From Macrotrachela quadricornifera (taxonomy: Eukaryota; Rotifera; Eurotatoria; Philodinida; Philodinidae), in assembly GCA_022393335.1 (NCBI GenBank), contig JAJEKB010021308.1:2577485-2641484 (forward strand): a stretch of DNA of 64,000 nt, in the 5' to 3' direction. The position numbers and the translations under genes were made by a program. This document shows, piece by piece, positions 12,978 through 24,584 of this stretch. Each line of letters opens with the position of its first letter. The stretch's first letter is position 1. The notes below the pieces were generated by a model. That model had not been told where the DNA came from. It searched no databases and was given only the letters and a program-made list of their open reading frames with translations.

Positions 12978-13432
12978 TAAAAGACTTGAGGTCCATGGTA
13001 TGTTCCTGGTGGGATATCAAGGCTTTAGTGAATTCTCTCTGCAGAACCCTACTTTTCCAGCACAATCTTATTTTTGACTTTCTCACATAAAAGTTTACCC
13101 ACATAAAGACTTCCGCTAAACTAGCTTGCAGAAAAAAATTCAAAACTTTTCAACAAAGTCTCCTCGAGATATGAAGACTTTAAAAAATATATGCTGTATA
13201 TACTTACTGTAGAAAAAGGCATTATCCTGTCATCTTCATATCTCGAAGAAACCTTATTGAAAAGTTTTGAATTTTTTTCTGCAGGTTAGTTAAGCTGAAG
13301 TCTTTATGTGGGTAAACTTTTATGTGAGAAATTCGAAAATTAGGTTGTGCTGGAAAAGTAAAGTCCTGTAGAGAAAATCCACTAAAGCCTCGATATCTCA
13401 TCAGGAACACGCTATGGATCCGAACTCTTTTA
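12978..13432. repeat. Foldback element, about 200-bp arms
   Basis: The left arm (12978 to about 13180) and right arm (about 13225-13432) are inverted copies with modest divergence, sharing for example the TTTATGTGGGTAAACTTTTA block. Arms this long with a spacer of only about 45 bp would form a near-perfect hairpin. No coding capacity. Confidence 0.8.
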
Positions 13433-13782
13433 ACCATAAACATAATTCATCGAATTGAAGGGACCCTTAAGCAAAGTCACAATGCATCCTGGTTTGCTTG
13501 TTTGACTCACCCTCACCCTCAAAAAATGCAATTAATCAAAAAAAAAACTTTGCACAATGTTTTTTTTAAAAACAACGAGGTTAAATTATTGAATTACGCT
13601 GGAAGGTGATACCTTTGAATAATACTTATAATAATCATCTTAATAAAAAAATAACTCAGTGCATTCATCTATCATTTTAAAAAGATATTTGATATAATGA
13701 AGTTACCTTTATTCCGAACTACACAATAGTACGATGCGAAACAAAGACAATTGAATATTTATTTTCAGCAATGGGCAACTTT

Positions 13783-16700
13783 TTAATCGGTGGAGAAAAT
13801 GATGATTTCAAGCGGAAAAATGACTACCGGATCAAAAATGATAGTCTTCACACAGGATTGTGTTAATCATAGTGCATCTCATTTGAAAATGTCTCCATAT
13901 AATGCACTAGGCGAAAAATGATCTGAAGCAGGGGAAAATGCTTACTAATGTTGGAAAAATGTTATGTTAATAGAATACATGTCCATAACATGTTCTAGCG
14001 GAATAATGAAAATTCAGTTCAAAAATAACTGATTAAAGAATCAAAATCGTCGCTATCTTTACCAAAGCACTTTAACAAAGACAAGAATTGTTTCCTCTTT
14101 AGCGAGAAGAGGATTTGTTTCAATCTAGTAATTAATGTAATCAACTATGCTAATTAACTTCTTTCAATAGTTTTACGACAAAAAGTCAGTGTCGAAATGT
14201 ATCATTTCAAGGATATGCATAAAAAAGGCATCGTGTGTTATTAGTAACTTTGGATTTGCCGTGTATTAATACTAAATGTTTTGATTTTGTCAGTGATATT
14301 CTTTCTCTATGTTAGAGTGAATAGGGAGATGGGTATATATCCCGATCTTTTCCTAGATAACTAGGTGGCCATGCATCGATTAATGTTTACAGATGTCATG
14401 AAGTGCCTTAGATAACGACTTCACTACTACCGTGACTAATTCTTTTTTCGTTTCTTTTTTGTGACGTTGCCTGATGTATATATATATATGCTTAACTACA
14501 TTAAAGCAAATCGTTGTTATTTTTTTTTCTTTTCTTTGTTTACAATACTGCCGAACAAGGTTTTGTTACCAATGAATTTGTATAATAAGCAAAATGGTCA
14601 CTTCTAGCGGAAAAATGAGTCTCGAGTTAAAAATGCTTTTTCCTTTCTTTTCTGCATATAACATTACTATACTAGGATATATATCGAGGTATTATTTACA
14701 TGCAATTACAAGAGAAAACAACACGCATACGATAGTAACTTCTTCGACTGACGGCATGCATTTTAATAATACCGTGAATCTTGCGTATTTTCCGTCTTTC
14801 TTTTTTTAACCATATATAGTTGATATTTTCAATGTATCACCCACATTTTTGATCATCTATTTGCATCACATTCTACAATTTTTCCATCCAAACGCATTTT
14901 GTATTAACAAATCTTATCTCAAAGTAATCCTACAACAGATAAATACACACATACCAATTCGAACAACAAACAGTTGGTTTTAAAACGTTTGTCATTTGTT
15001 CCATCTCTCTCATTGTTCTTCGTTAAACCAATTCATCATAAACCATCGTATTAAGTGGCGTAACCAGAAAAAAATTACAGGAAGGAGGGGGGGGGCATTG
15101 CCCCTTTCAGAGTTTTTGCGACGGATGAAAAAGTTTTTTTGTGCCCAAAGATGTCCAAAAGTTTTTCGCATCAGAACACAAGCTAATTTTTCCAATATCG
15201 AAAAGCCAAAAAAATCTTGCTGTTTCTAATTGAATTTCATGCAAAGATTTTGGCGTTCGAGAAGCTCTATAAATTACCAAAGAACTGCATAGATTTTTGA
15301 CCAAAATAGCAGTTTTTTTTGGCATTTCCTCACTAATTCTGGTGTTTAGAAGAGATATCTGTAAAAAATGTGTGAAAATGTTAATGAAAACTGCTGTTTC
15401 GCTTGAAAATTTCGTCAAAACCGACTCGGACAAAGAAAGATCAGCAGTTTGTTTTATTCATTCATAAAACTCGTGCTATTTCGAAATTTCTGCGTGACTG
15501 ATTTTCAGAAAGAAAAATCGTCATAGAAAGCTTAGAAAATTTCTCAATATTTACGCTGCCGAAGGCGGTCAAGTTGAGAATGATTTTTTAAAAATAACGC
15601 TTTTCAGCAGGGAAAAAAACTTTGGCAACCAGTTCAGACAAATTTCTCAGTTAGAAATAGCCATCCTTGATATCTCTCAACATCACTTTTCTAAAAAAAA
15701 AGTTGTGCTTTGATAAAATGCCAAAAACTTTGAGAAACTCAGAAATATCAAAGATATTTATTTTTACAAAGATGACCAAGTTGTTTATCGACTACTCATA
15801 ATAAAATACAAGTTTTTTTCAGCCGATACGACAATTTTCTTTGAAAAATGACCATTTTTGCTGGATAGAAGGTTTTGAGCTTGCCACAGTCGTATAAAAC
15901 TCTCAAAAACTGATCCTATGAATCATTAGTCTCAGCATTTTTGCCACCGAAGGCGGCCGCGCTCGCGATGTTTGTAGAAAACTGAAGTTTCTATTTTCTC
16001 CGATGTATAAAGACACATTTTTTCCAAGGCCACCACTATAACATCTTATGATGTAAACGTAGAAGCGTCCGCTCGTTTCGAATCAAAAATTTTACAGGGG
16101 GGGGGGGGGCATTGCACCCCCGTGCCCCCCTGGTGGTTACGCCACTAATTGTAATCAAACAGTACGAAATTGTTTCGAAATGATATTTGAATAAAAAATA
16201 CTTCATTTGGTCATTGAAAATCTATCGCACACATTATGTCCCAATGCCACACGATTTAAGCACAAAACCATAATTTTCATCTCACAAACCAACAATGCTT
16301 CTAATATTACTGTTCTAATCGATACACCTTACTTTTTCACGCAGTAACCAATACTTAAAAAAAGCAATCATTCTTACTACAATTTCACTACTTTACTACT
16401 CGTATTTAACACGAAAATACACATTTTTCATTTTCTCCGCACTCTACCAAGAACTTCGTCACACTTCTGGACACCTTCCGTTATCTAACCACAAAGCTTC
16501 AACAATATTGCAGTTTTCATAGCATTCTTCTGCTAAAAACAATCATTCTTCTACTTGTTTTACGTTTTTCCGTCGGAGATTGCTAAAAAAACATAGGAAG
16601 CTATAACATATTTCTTTATCTACTGAATCATTATTACATTTTTCTAGCTCATTTTTCCACTAATGTCAAACATTTTTCTGCTAGATTTTCATTTTGCCTC

Positions 16701-17085
16701 AGAAAATGGCTATAGAATCTGAAAAGAAACAGTATTATTCTTCCTTATCATGTCATTATTCTCGGTTTCTTGATCATTTTTCCAACATAGAAATGTATTT
16801 TTCGCTTAATTTGCATTTTTTCGTTGAAACTTGTTATAGAATTTGAAAACTAAATAAGGATTATTCTTCTTTATCATATGAGTATTTCTGATTGTTTGAT
16901 CATTTTTCCTGCGTAGAAATGCGTTTTCCGCTGGTAATGGCGATTTTTTCGTTGTTTCTCTGCAATATGTAGGCCCTGGGGAATTTATTATCAATACACT
17001 CGTTGGACCGTCATATATGGAAAGAGGCATTTTTGACCTGAAGCTGATTTTCCCGCTTAAAATTATCATTTATGTCACCGATCAG
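13783..17085. mobile_element. Large inverted-repeat element with AGCGGAAAAATG motif arrays
   Basis: The left side (about 13783-14640) carries scattered copies of AGCGGAAAAATG and TCAAAAATG on the plus strand; the right side (about 16430-17085) carries the same motifs on the minus strand. The outermost blocks (about 13790-13850 and 17030-17085) align as inverted repeats. Repeated subterminal motifs around a non-coding core are typical of DNA transposons whose transposase binds motif arrays. No transposase was recognised inside, and the superfamily is unclear. It contains a second element, 15054-16146. The boundaries are approximate. Confidence 0.55.
15054..16146. mobile_element. Nested TIR element with G-tract ends
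   Basis: Starts AGTGGCGTAACCA and ends with the complement at 16146. Next to each end is a run of ten or so G (about 15088 and 16098) followed by GCATTGC, so about 45 bp of each end are inverted copies. The interior has two GCCGAAGGCGG-like motifs (about 15558 and 15948) but no recognisable protein. It sits inside the larger inverted-repeat structure 13783-17085 and is therefore probably younger. Confidence 0.8.
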
Positions 17086-17576
17086 AAAGTAACCCAATCC
17101 TCTTTATTTTAATTTCCTTTAAACCCCGTTCATAATGTCATTATATGCATAAGAACAACTTCCTATACTTGGTTTTTTCCACATTAATTAAAGCTAAGTA
17201 TCACCATAATTTTATTTTTTCAATAACATCAACAACTTCTTCTGCCTTATATTCATAACATAACAATAAACACTCGTGGAAATATTACAGAAAGAAACAG
17301 AAAAAAAGAATGTATTGCATTTTCTTCTAGATGTCCTTTTCTTTATTCACAGCAAAAATACGATAGAACGTCAATGTTTTTTTTCTTGTTCTTTCGTTGT
17401 CACGCATTTTTTTATCGTTTGTCTTGCTTCATCTATTAATAATACAGGCAACATAATAGAGTAAAGGCATTTGCCTAGGAAGTAAAAGTAACGAATAATA
17501 ACAACAGCACACAGAACGGCCTAGAAGAAACTTTAACATCATATAAATTCAAGCATTTCTTTCACTAGTTCACAAA

Positions 17577-19449
17577 ATGAGCCAGAGCAAACAACCAACA
17601 GCAACTGATGCTGCTACTGCATCGGCGGAAGAAACAAATGTAAGATCAAGACAACAAAGATTCTATTGATACAATTTCAAAATTACGAGATATTATTAAT
17701 ACTGTACGTATATTTACTACTACAGATGAATGCATCAACTTCATTAATAACAAGAAAGAAGAAAATATCTTCATGATCTCATCCGGTGCACTTGGAGAAA
17801 CAATAGTTCCTGTTATTCATGATAAGCCACAAATCAATACCATCTACATCTTCTGTGGAGATAAAGCTTATCATGAACAGTGGGCCAAACAATGGTCAAA
17901 AGTAAAGGGTATTTTTAAAGACATCCAACCGATATATGAAGCATTAGAACAAGCTGTACACGAATCCAATCAAAATTCTGTTTCAATTAACTTTGTTGCC
18001 GCTAGTGATTATACAATAAATGAAAATCTGAATCAACTCGATGCATCCTTCATGTATACTAAGATACTCAAGGAAATCCTTTTAACAATTAATTTTGAAC
18101 AAAGACAAATTGATGAATTTGCCGCTTTCTGTCGAGAACAATTCGTCGATAATACGGTAGTGTTAAAAACAATCGACCAATTTCAACATGAATATCATCA
18201 ACATACACCTATCTGGTGGTATACACGCGACACTTTTCTTTATCCAATACTCAATCGCGCATTACGTACTTTACAAGTTGATGTTATTATTAAATCGGGC
18301 TTCTTCATATGTGATCTTCATAAACATATTACTCAACTTCATGCTGAACAATATGCTGGTTACTCCCATTCAGAAACATTCACCGTTTATCGGGGTCAAA
18401 GTTTACCTCAGACAGATTTTGACCATTTGGTAAAAGCAAAAGGTAGTTTAATATCATTTAACAATTTTTTAACGACTCATCAAGATCGTCAGGTTTCTCT
18501 TATGTATGCTGAATCAGCTATGGAAATACCTGATCATGTCGGCATCTTATTTGTAATAAAAATTGATCCTTCTATTCCTTCAACACCTTTCGCCAACGTT
18601 CAGGAACTCAGTTACTTTCCAAATGAAAGAGAAATTCTCTTCTCCATGAATTCTGTATTTCGAGTTGGAGAAATCAAGCCAACAGGCGAGATTAATCGTC
18701 TCTGGCAGGTAAACTTGTCACTGGCAAGTGATACTGATTCACAATTGGATATGTTAACTGAACACATACGAGAGGAAACACATCCAAACGAGAATGGATG
18801 GTATCGATTGGGTGAATTATTAATTCACTTAGGTAAATTTGATGATGCTGATCAAGTGTACTGTGCACTACTTGAGCAAACAAATGATGATGGTGAAAAA
18901 GCAAGTATTTACTATCAGCTTGGGCGAGTGAAAGATTACAAAGGAGAGTATGAAGAAGCAATTAGATTCAATGAAAAAGCGATTGAGATCCAACAGAAAA
19001 TTCTTCCTTCAAATCATTCTGATTTAGGTAGTTCGTATAATAGTATCAGTTTGGTGTATGAAAAGATGGGCGAATACTCGAAGGCTCTTTCATATCATGA
19101 AAGAGCGCTTGAAATTCAGCACAAAACTCTTCCTACAAATCATCCTGATTTAGCTAATTCTTACAACAACATCGGGTTGTTATATGAAAAGATGGGTGAA
19201 TATTCAAAAGCTCTTTCATACGAAGAAAAAGTACTTGAAATTCGACAAAGAAACCTTCCTCCAAATCATCCAGATTTGGCTGATACTTACAACAATATTG
19301 GTCAAATGTATACTAATATGGGTAATTATTCAAAAGCACTTTCATTCTATGAACGTGCTTTGGATATTGGACAACATTCATTACCTCCAAATCATCCTTA
19401 TCTTGAAAAATACAAAAAAGACATTGAAAATTTAAAAAAGAAAATGTAA
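17577..19449 (+). CDS. ADP-ribosyltransferase with C-terminal TPR repeats
   Basis: ART of the type fused to kinesin-light-chain-like TPRs. The long open frame runs from ATG 17773 (558 codons). Counting from there, the ART region is about 90-315: Arg207 in VYRGQ, the Ser motif as FLTTHQ (232-237) where relatives read FLSTS, and Glu285/Glu287 in NEREILF. Four 42-residue TPRs (about 377-544) follow, with the NHPDLA.SYNNIG.(V/L)Y and GEYSKALS pattern, probably binding a partner or target. The true start is uncertain. ATG 17577 opens a 21-codon leader followed by GTAAGA (17640), a good donor; an acceptor at 17754 would restore the frame. Alternatively, family-like sequence continues in the main frame from 17644, so a 1-nt frameshift near 17644-17669 is possible. 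No signal peptide is seen. Confidence 0.82.
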
Positions 19450-20919
19450 ACAGTTTTTATTTCTTTCAAAATATATTTATAATAACTCATGAAGGAAATT
19501 ATTTGCAGAATACTTGAAAGTGTTCGACTCATAAAATAGTGGACGACTTTTTAGAGAATACTGTTGAGTCACAATTAAAAGTTGACGACTCGGATGTCGA
19601 AGTTGACAATCTTTCGAACACTATAACGATGATAACATATAGGCTGGCTTCTTTTTTTCAATTTTGGTTTGTGGTGTGACAGATTTGCAGTTATTGGAAC
19701 CAGCGAAAATGACCAATAGAAAGCACTAGCTATATTACAGTTCGGAAGAATGATAAAATTCAGTGACGATTAAAGTAAACCATATTTACATAATAACTAA
19801 GTCACCGCTGTTCAACTCAGATGATTTATAACGTTCATGAACATACAATAGCAAAGCTTTTTTTCTCGAAAAAAATCGCATTTTTAGCAGGTTACAGATG
19901 CTCAATGCAACGACGATAACTTTTGAACGATAACTATTAAAAAGGTCGAGTTTGCGTAGATTTAAACAGTAGACGTTGTGTTATCGAACTGTCACCTTAT
20001 AATTGAAAAATCATTTAAAAACCTATTGATTCAGACACCCACAAAATCTTCAATGACAACTAAGTACTTTGATCAAACGTTCAATCGTTGAATATGGCAT
20101 ACACTTGTACTCCAGAGTGTCCTCTTTCTAATGGTGAAAAGATCAACTCACTAGTTGCATTTATGTTCGGGAGATATTCCGCGCAGAGTTTTCTCTATCT
20201 ACTTTTTTGCGTCGACAATAGTTAGTATACAAAGTCTCCAGGCGAGAATTCTGGATGAGTTAAGGGTCTCATCAGATGGCATATATTTGCATCAATCACA
20301 TCTATATATTTCTAAACGTGGAAGAAATATTTAGCCTTTCGTATTTTATAAGCATAGATGCAATCTATAAAAATGAGATACCATGACCAGTTTCGTTTTG
20401 CTGTTTCTCACAAAATCTCGATTGAAACCAGTCAGCTGATTTTCCAAATACTGAAATAAAGAAAATTTTCATATATGACATGTTCTGTTCAATACAAAAC
20501 AATGACCAGAAAGAATCAGTAGACAAAAACAAGACGAAATGAATGGTTTCTAATTATCCTAAACCGATCGATCGGCTATGCATAGTCATGATAATGACTT
20601 GTCTTCATCTGAACTCCATTGTAGTTACTTATAAACTTAATAAACATATCATGTGTGCATACTCAACATGGTTATCATCAAATACAAACAATTCCAACGA
20701 GAGAATGTTAAGAGCAACTAGAGAAAGGAAAACAGTTACTTGATCATAGAGATATGACAACATAATTCATCTGTGAGATAATCAGATGTAAAAATTAGAA
20801 TATGAACATATATCTCCTTGGACATTTTTTAGTGAGTCTTACTCGCAATTTCGTACGAATCAGATCATGATTTTCTAGCTTAATAAAATCACAGTTAAAT
20901 ATTAAATTTTATTGAATAG
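19450..20919. other. Intergenic stretch
   Basis: AT-rich sequence between the convergent ART-TPR and GH26-like genes. Short ORFs here have no recognisable similarity. No transposon ends or strong repeats were seen. Confidence 0.5.
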
Positions 20920-23672
20920 TCATATTCTCAAAAAAACAAAAATCAATGATGAAATCATGAATACTTTTGAAGTATCTTGATTCTTTCCAATGTTTTTTCC
21001 AGTTAAGAATCTACCAGCAAATTGTTCATCAGTAATAAGTCTTGGATTAGTAATGTTTGGTTCTATCCAATCATTAGACTGTAAACAATTTCTATAGGCT
21101 GAATATGCCTTAAAATTATTCCAAATTACATCACCGTATGTACCACCAAATATCATACTATCCTGGTTAGGTCCATCAACATTATTATAAGATGCCATTT
21201 TAATATTATTGTTATTTATATAATTACACATTTGGTCAAGCCATTCAGTTTTTGACTGCACATCTGTAGTATTTCCTGTTCGTACACCGACTGTTGCATA
21301 TGCATTCAGAGACATCGGTTTTGTTGATGATAATTTGTGTAATCGATCCATCATATTATCAAAGATTTCATTTGGCCATTCCCATTTACTCCAACTTGCA
21401 CTTGAACCTCCATTAAATCCATTAATTCCTAGCCAATGTGTATAATTTTCTCCAACCCAATATTCTTCGGCAGTATATTGACCATAGTCTTTACGATTTA
21501 CACTCCAAACCCATTGAAGTCTTGTTGCATCTATACCTTTATTAAACAATATATTATAAGTATGACGCCATGCCAAAACATAATCATTTGGAGTTGAACC
21601 TGTTGACCATGAATACCAATTTCCATTCATTTCATGACCTAAAAATAGAAACAACCTTGTTGTTTACACAGGTAGTTATTGAGAAAATTGTCTCACGACA
21701 TTCAGCGATGAAATACTGCCTCGAAGCACGTTCGAAACATGTTTTTTAATCAAAATTATGTCCCTATCATAAAAATCTTAGATTCACACTGGTATAGTGT
21801 TTTGTCTAGGTTTAATTTTTTGGAGGGCACTAACTACATTTTTTTCTATATAGCAAATTTACGAAACCATTACACTTTTTCTTCTGTTCTTATAATCAAT
21901 AATTAAATTTTATAGATCTTTATCTAAATCAGATAGTCCTTCTATTGATATTCTCATTTATTATTCCAAATGTTCTGTTGTTACATGATATTGTTTGAAA
22001 TGATTTCATAATAGTTCATAACTATGAATAACAACATTAATAGCATGAGAATATGATAACCATCTTGTATCACTAGGTTGAATTAATGTTAGTTGTGGAT
22101 GTTTTAATAATGTTTGAATATAATTTCAATGTGCTAATCTAATGGATGATCGATTAATAAAATTGAATAATGACTTCAATGATAATAAACTTTCTTGTAC
22201 TTCATGTGAATTTTCACATAAGATTGAAATTCTTTAACAATCATATCAAATATTGTTTGTACGTCTTTATCTCTTATTTCTAATAAAGTAATATATGGCT
22301 GTGTTGGCTTACGTAGAAAGTGCAAATATCTTGAGGGTAAGTAGATTTTTCTAAAAAAGTCTCATGCATCTTGTTATACTTAACCATTTTTTTGACGTTC
22401 CAATTCACTAGCATTATACAATTACTGTGCTATTGATCTTGCTGTCTAGATGATAAATTTTGTACAGCTATTTTATGATCAGTACATTTTTGATGTTGTT
22501 TTTAAACATCCACTTTGATCAGATGCATATTTTTCATTGACAAACGATTGTACAGTAAAAATACCTCTAATTCTTGTACTCATCTCAAAATAGGATGGTA
22601 TTGTTGGTTTCCAGTAATCACGACATATGCCATGCATGTTAGTTGTATTGTCATTTATTTTACTTTTTTTTATTGCATTATTATTAGACTCTGTTACATT
22701 TTCTTTTTTTCCTGATGAGATTTATTTAGAGAAGTGGGTTGTAATAAAGTTGAATAGAATATGTTTAATGTGAAGTATGCGACGCTACAGAAAAATGAGT
22801 TTTTCATTTTCATTCTTTTCAATCTATTATTATGTCTCATCAAGAGATAGGAGAAACATAGGTAGAATGCTTTTCAACGCGGTGTGAAAAAGACAAATGT
22901 TTGCCGGGAAGGATGTTGGAAAAACTGATAGGAAAATTTGATGTGACTGATGTGCAGAGAATTGAAATATTATCAAGTCGCACATCCTTCACTACCACTT
23001 AAAACAGACAAAATGAACCTTCAAGATATTTCATAAAACAGCTCAGACTTCTGTTGACATTTATCGGGAATGATGCATGCACCAAACTCGAATCTAAGCG
23101 TGGACTGTTTGATATCGAATACTGAACCAGTTCCAGTTTGGTGCATGTCTAGTAGGAATGTAAAAATACTGCTTTCTCATGACAAATGAAGAATATGTTT
23201 TTCTGTCAGACTATGCTATTTCATTAAATTTCCTACCCAGTCGCACAAATGCACGTCTATCATCATTAGTTCCATATATGCCATCAGGGCCAGCCAACCA
23301 TTTTTTTAGACGATCACCAAATTGATTAATATATGGATCATAAGTATTGCTATTGATTCTTTTCGTTATTCCTGGATCATCTTCAGCAGTATGATTACAA
23401 TCCGTTATTTCCCATGTTATTAATGGGATCATACTGCGATTCCATACATTGTCCATGTCAAGATCAAAAAACGGGCCCAATGAATTACTACACCAATCAA
23501 CATAGATGTCAGTGCTTGCTTGACGTTTACCAACCCACAATGACAAATTACCTGTAAAGTCTCCCATAACTGATGTTAATTTGAAGTTAACTACTGCATG
23601 TGTAGTTTTTATTGACGAAATAAAAACAAGTAGCAATAGAATTTGACTGAAAAATCTAAACAATTTTTTCAT
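20920..23672 (-). CDS. Secreted GH26-like glycoside hydrolase, possible pseudoenzyme
   Basis: Two exons: 23237-23672 and 20920-21638, joined across a 1598-bp GT..AG intron with matching phase (G|GT), giving 384 residues. Residues 1-26 are a signal peptide (MKKL, then a leucine/isoleucine-rich core ending THA). The spliced product shows LGHEMNGNWYSW at 145-156, the GH26 acid/base signature with Glu148; this motif is created only by the splice. GH26 enzymes are retaining glycosidases, mostly mannanases, whose nucleophile Glu lies about 110 residues further on in a KP...E motif. Here the matching segment is KPMSLNAYA, with Ala258 in place of Glu. The C-terminus ends in a hydrophobic stretch (FMISSLIFVFLRI), perhaps a GPI-anchor signal. 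It is probably extracellular; hydrolytic activity is doubtful. A bacterial origin is plausible but not shown. Confidence 0.8.
21890..22640 (-). pseudogene. Decayed hAT-derived gene (ZNF862-like) inside an intron
   Basis: Within the GH26-like gene's intron the minus strand reads, across several frames and stops, as a protein of the hAT-derived ZNF862/DUF4371-like group. The clearest piece is HPQLTLIQPSDTRWLSYS (DTRWLS encoded at about 22054-22071), preceded by FINRSSIRLAH; further upstream is KCTDHKIAVQNLSSRQ at about 22440. Stops and frame changes are frequent, so it is dead. No TIRs were found around it. It was probably inserted in, or captured by, the intron and accounts for much of its length. 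Confidence 0.65.
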
Positions 23673-24290
23673 CTAAAAAATGTAAAAACAAATAGCTTAT
23701 ATACAGCCTGGAGTAGCTAAAAATGATCTCAACCCAATATAATGAGTTTGAATTTTTGTGATTCTCGCAACAACTAACTAAACGATGAAATTGAGCTTTT
23801 TCTATATACATCTTCTAGTTAGGAAGATTAGACTTTTCATTCCCAAAGAATGCAAAAAACTCACTTGACATTTTGTTTTCGAACAAGTTCAATTGTTTAG
23901 ATATGGAAAATCATTTGTTACCAACATAACTTTAGAAAGGACATCAATTTTCACTTTACTCTCTAAAACAAATTGTATCCTACAAAACTCAAACGCGTTA
24001 GAAAATTGATTTGCGATGTTATTAAAATTTTCGAAATGGTTTCCACAAAAAGATCTGTGTATCCAAAAACTTTTCGTAAAAGCATATTCGATATCAGAAT
24101 ATACTTTTCTGACCTTTATTTTTTCTGAATTTTTGGAGGTTTCCAGAGGATGAAAAACATTGATACATTTTATATAAAGTATTCAACTATCAATAATTCA
24201 TTGTTCATATAAATATACCTTGAAATTTAAAACTGTTTGATACCCTAAAAATAATGTAACATCATTTTCAAATTGCTAAATTTGTGGAAA

Positions 24291-24584
24291 TCATATACAG
24301 AGAGAGCTATCCAAAATAATTAATTGTAAGCATCCGAAGAATTGTAAGTTTTCACATTCCGTGAAAATATTCGACTGTATCAAAGAGGGAATGAAAAGAT
24401 TCTTATCACTTGTACCGCATCTAACTAAATTAGTCAATCGTAAAAGAAAGTCTGACCAACTATGTGATCTTGAACAAGTATATGACGAAAATATTCCATC
24501 ACCTGAAAAATCATCGGTCATCCCTTCATAAATCATGATAAATATTAAAAAACACAACAAGCAAAACAAGCACAACTTTTTCAA
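24291..24584 (-). CDS. Hypothetical small secreted protein
   Basis: A 97-residue ORF that I do not recognise. It begins MKKLCLFCLLCFLIFIMIYEG, a convincing signal-peptide-like start, followed by an acidic stretch (TDDFSGDG) and a region with several Cys. It lies about 620 bp upstream of, and on the same strand as, the GH26-like gene, which also starts MKKL. It could be a small secreted peptide, a first exon of something longer, or chance. The ORF end carries no conserved features. Confidence 0.3.
   Translation of the reverse strand: MKKLCLFCLLCFLIFIMIYEGMTDDFSGDGIFSSYTCSRSHSWSDFLLRLTNLVRCGTSDKNLFIPSLIQSNIFTECENLQFFGCLQLIILDSSLCI

Noticed and set aside
15010..15433. Three overlapping ORFs of 61-108 codons on both strands
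   Set aside because: They fall in the end of the 15054-16146 element and show no protein-like features.
21890..22640. TGA codons at positions where tryptophan would fit in the hAT-like remnant, suggesting recoding of TGA
   Set aside because: Other stops and frame changes are also present, and intact genes in the window use TGG for Trp. Ordinary decay explains it.
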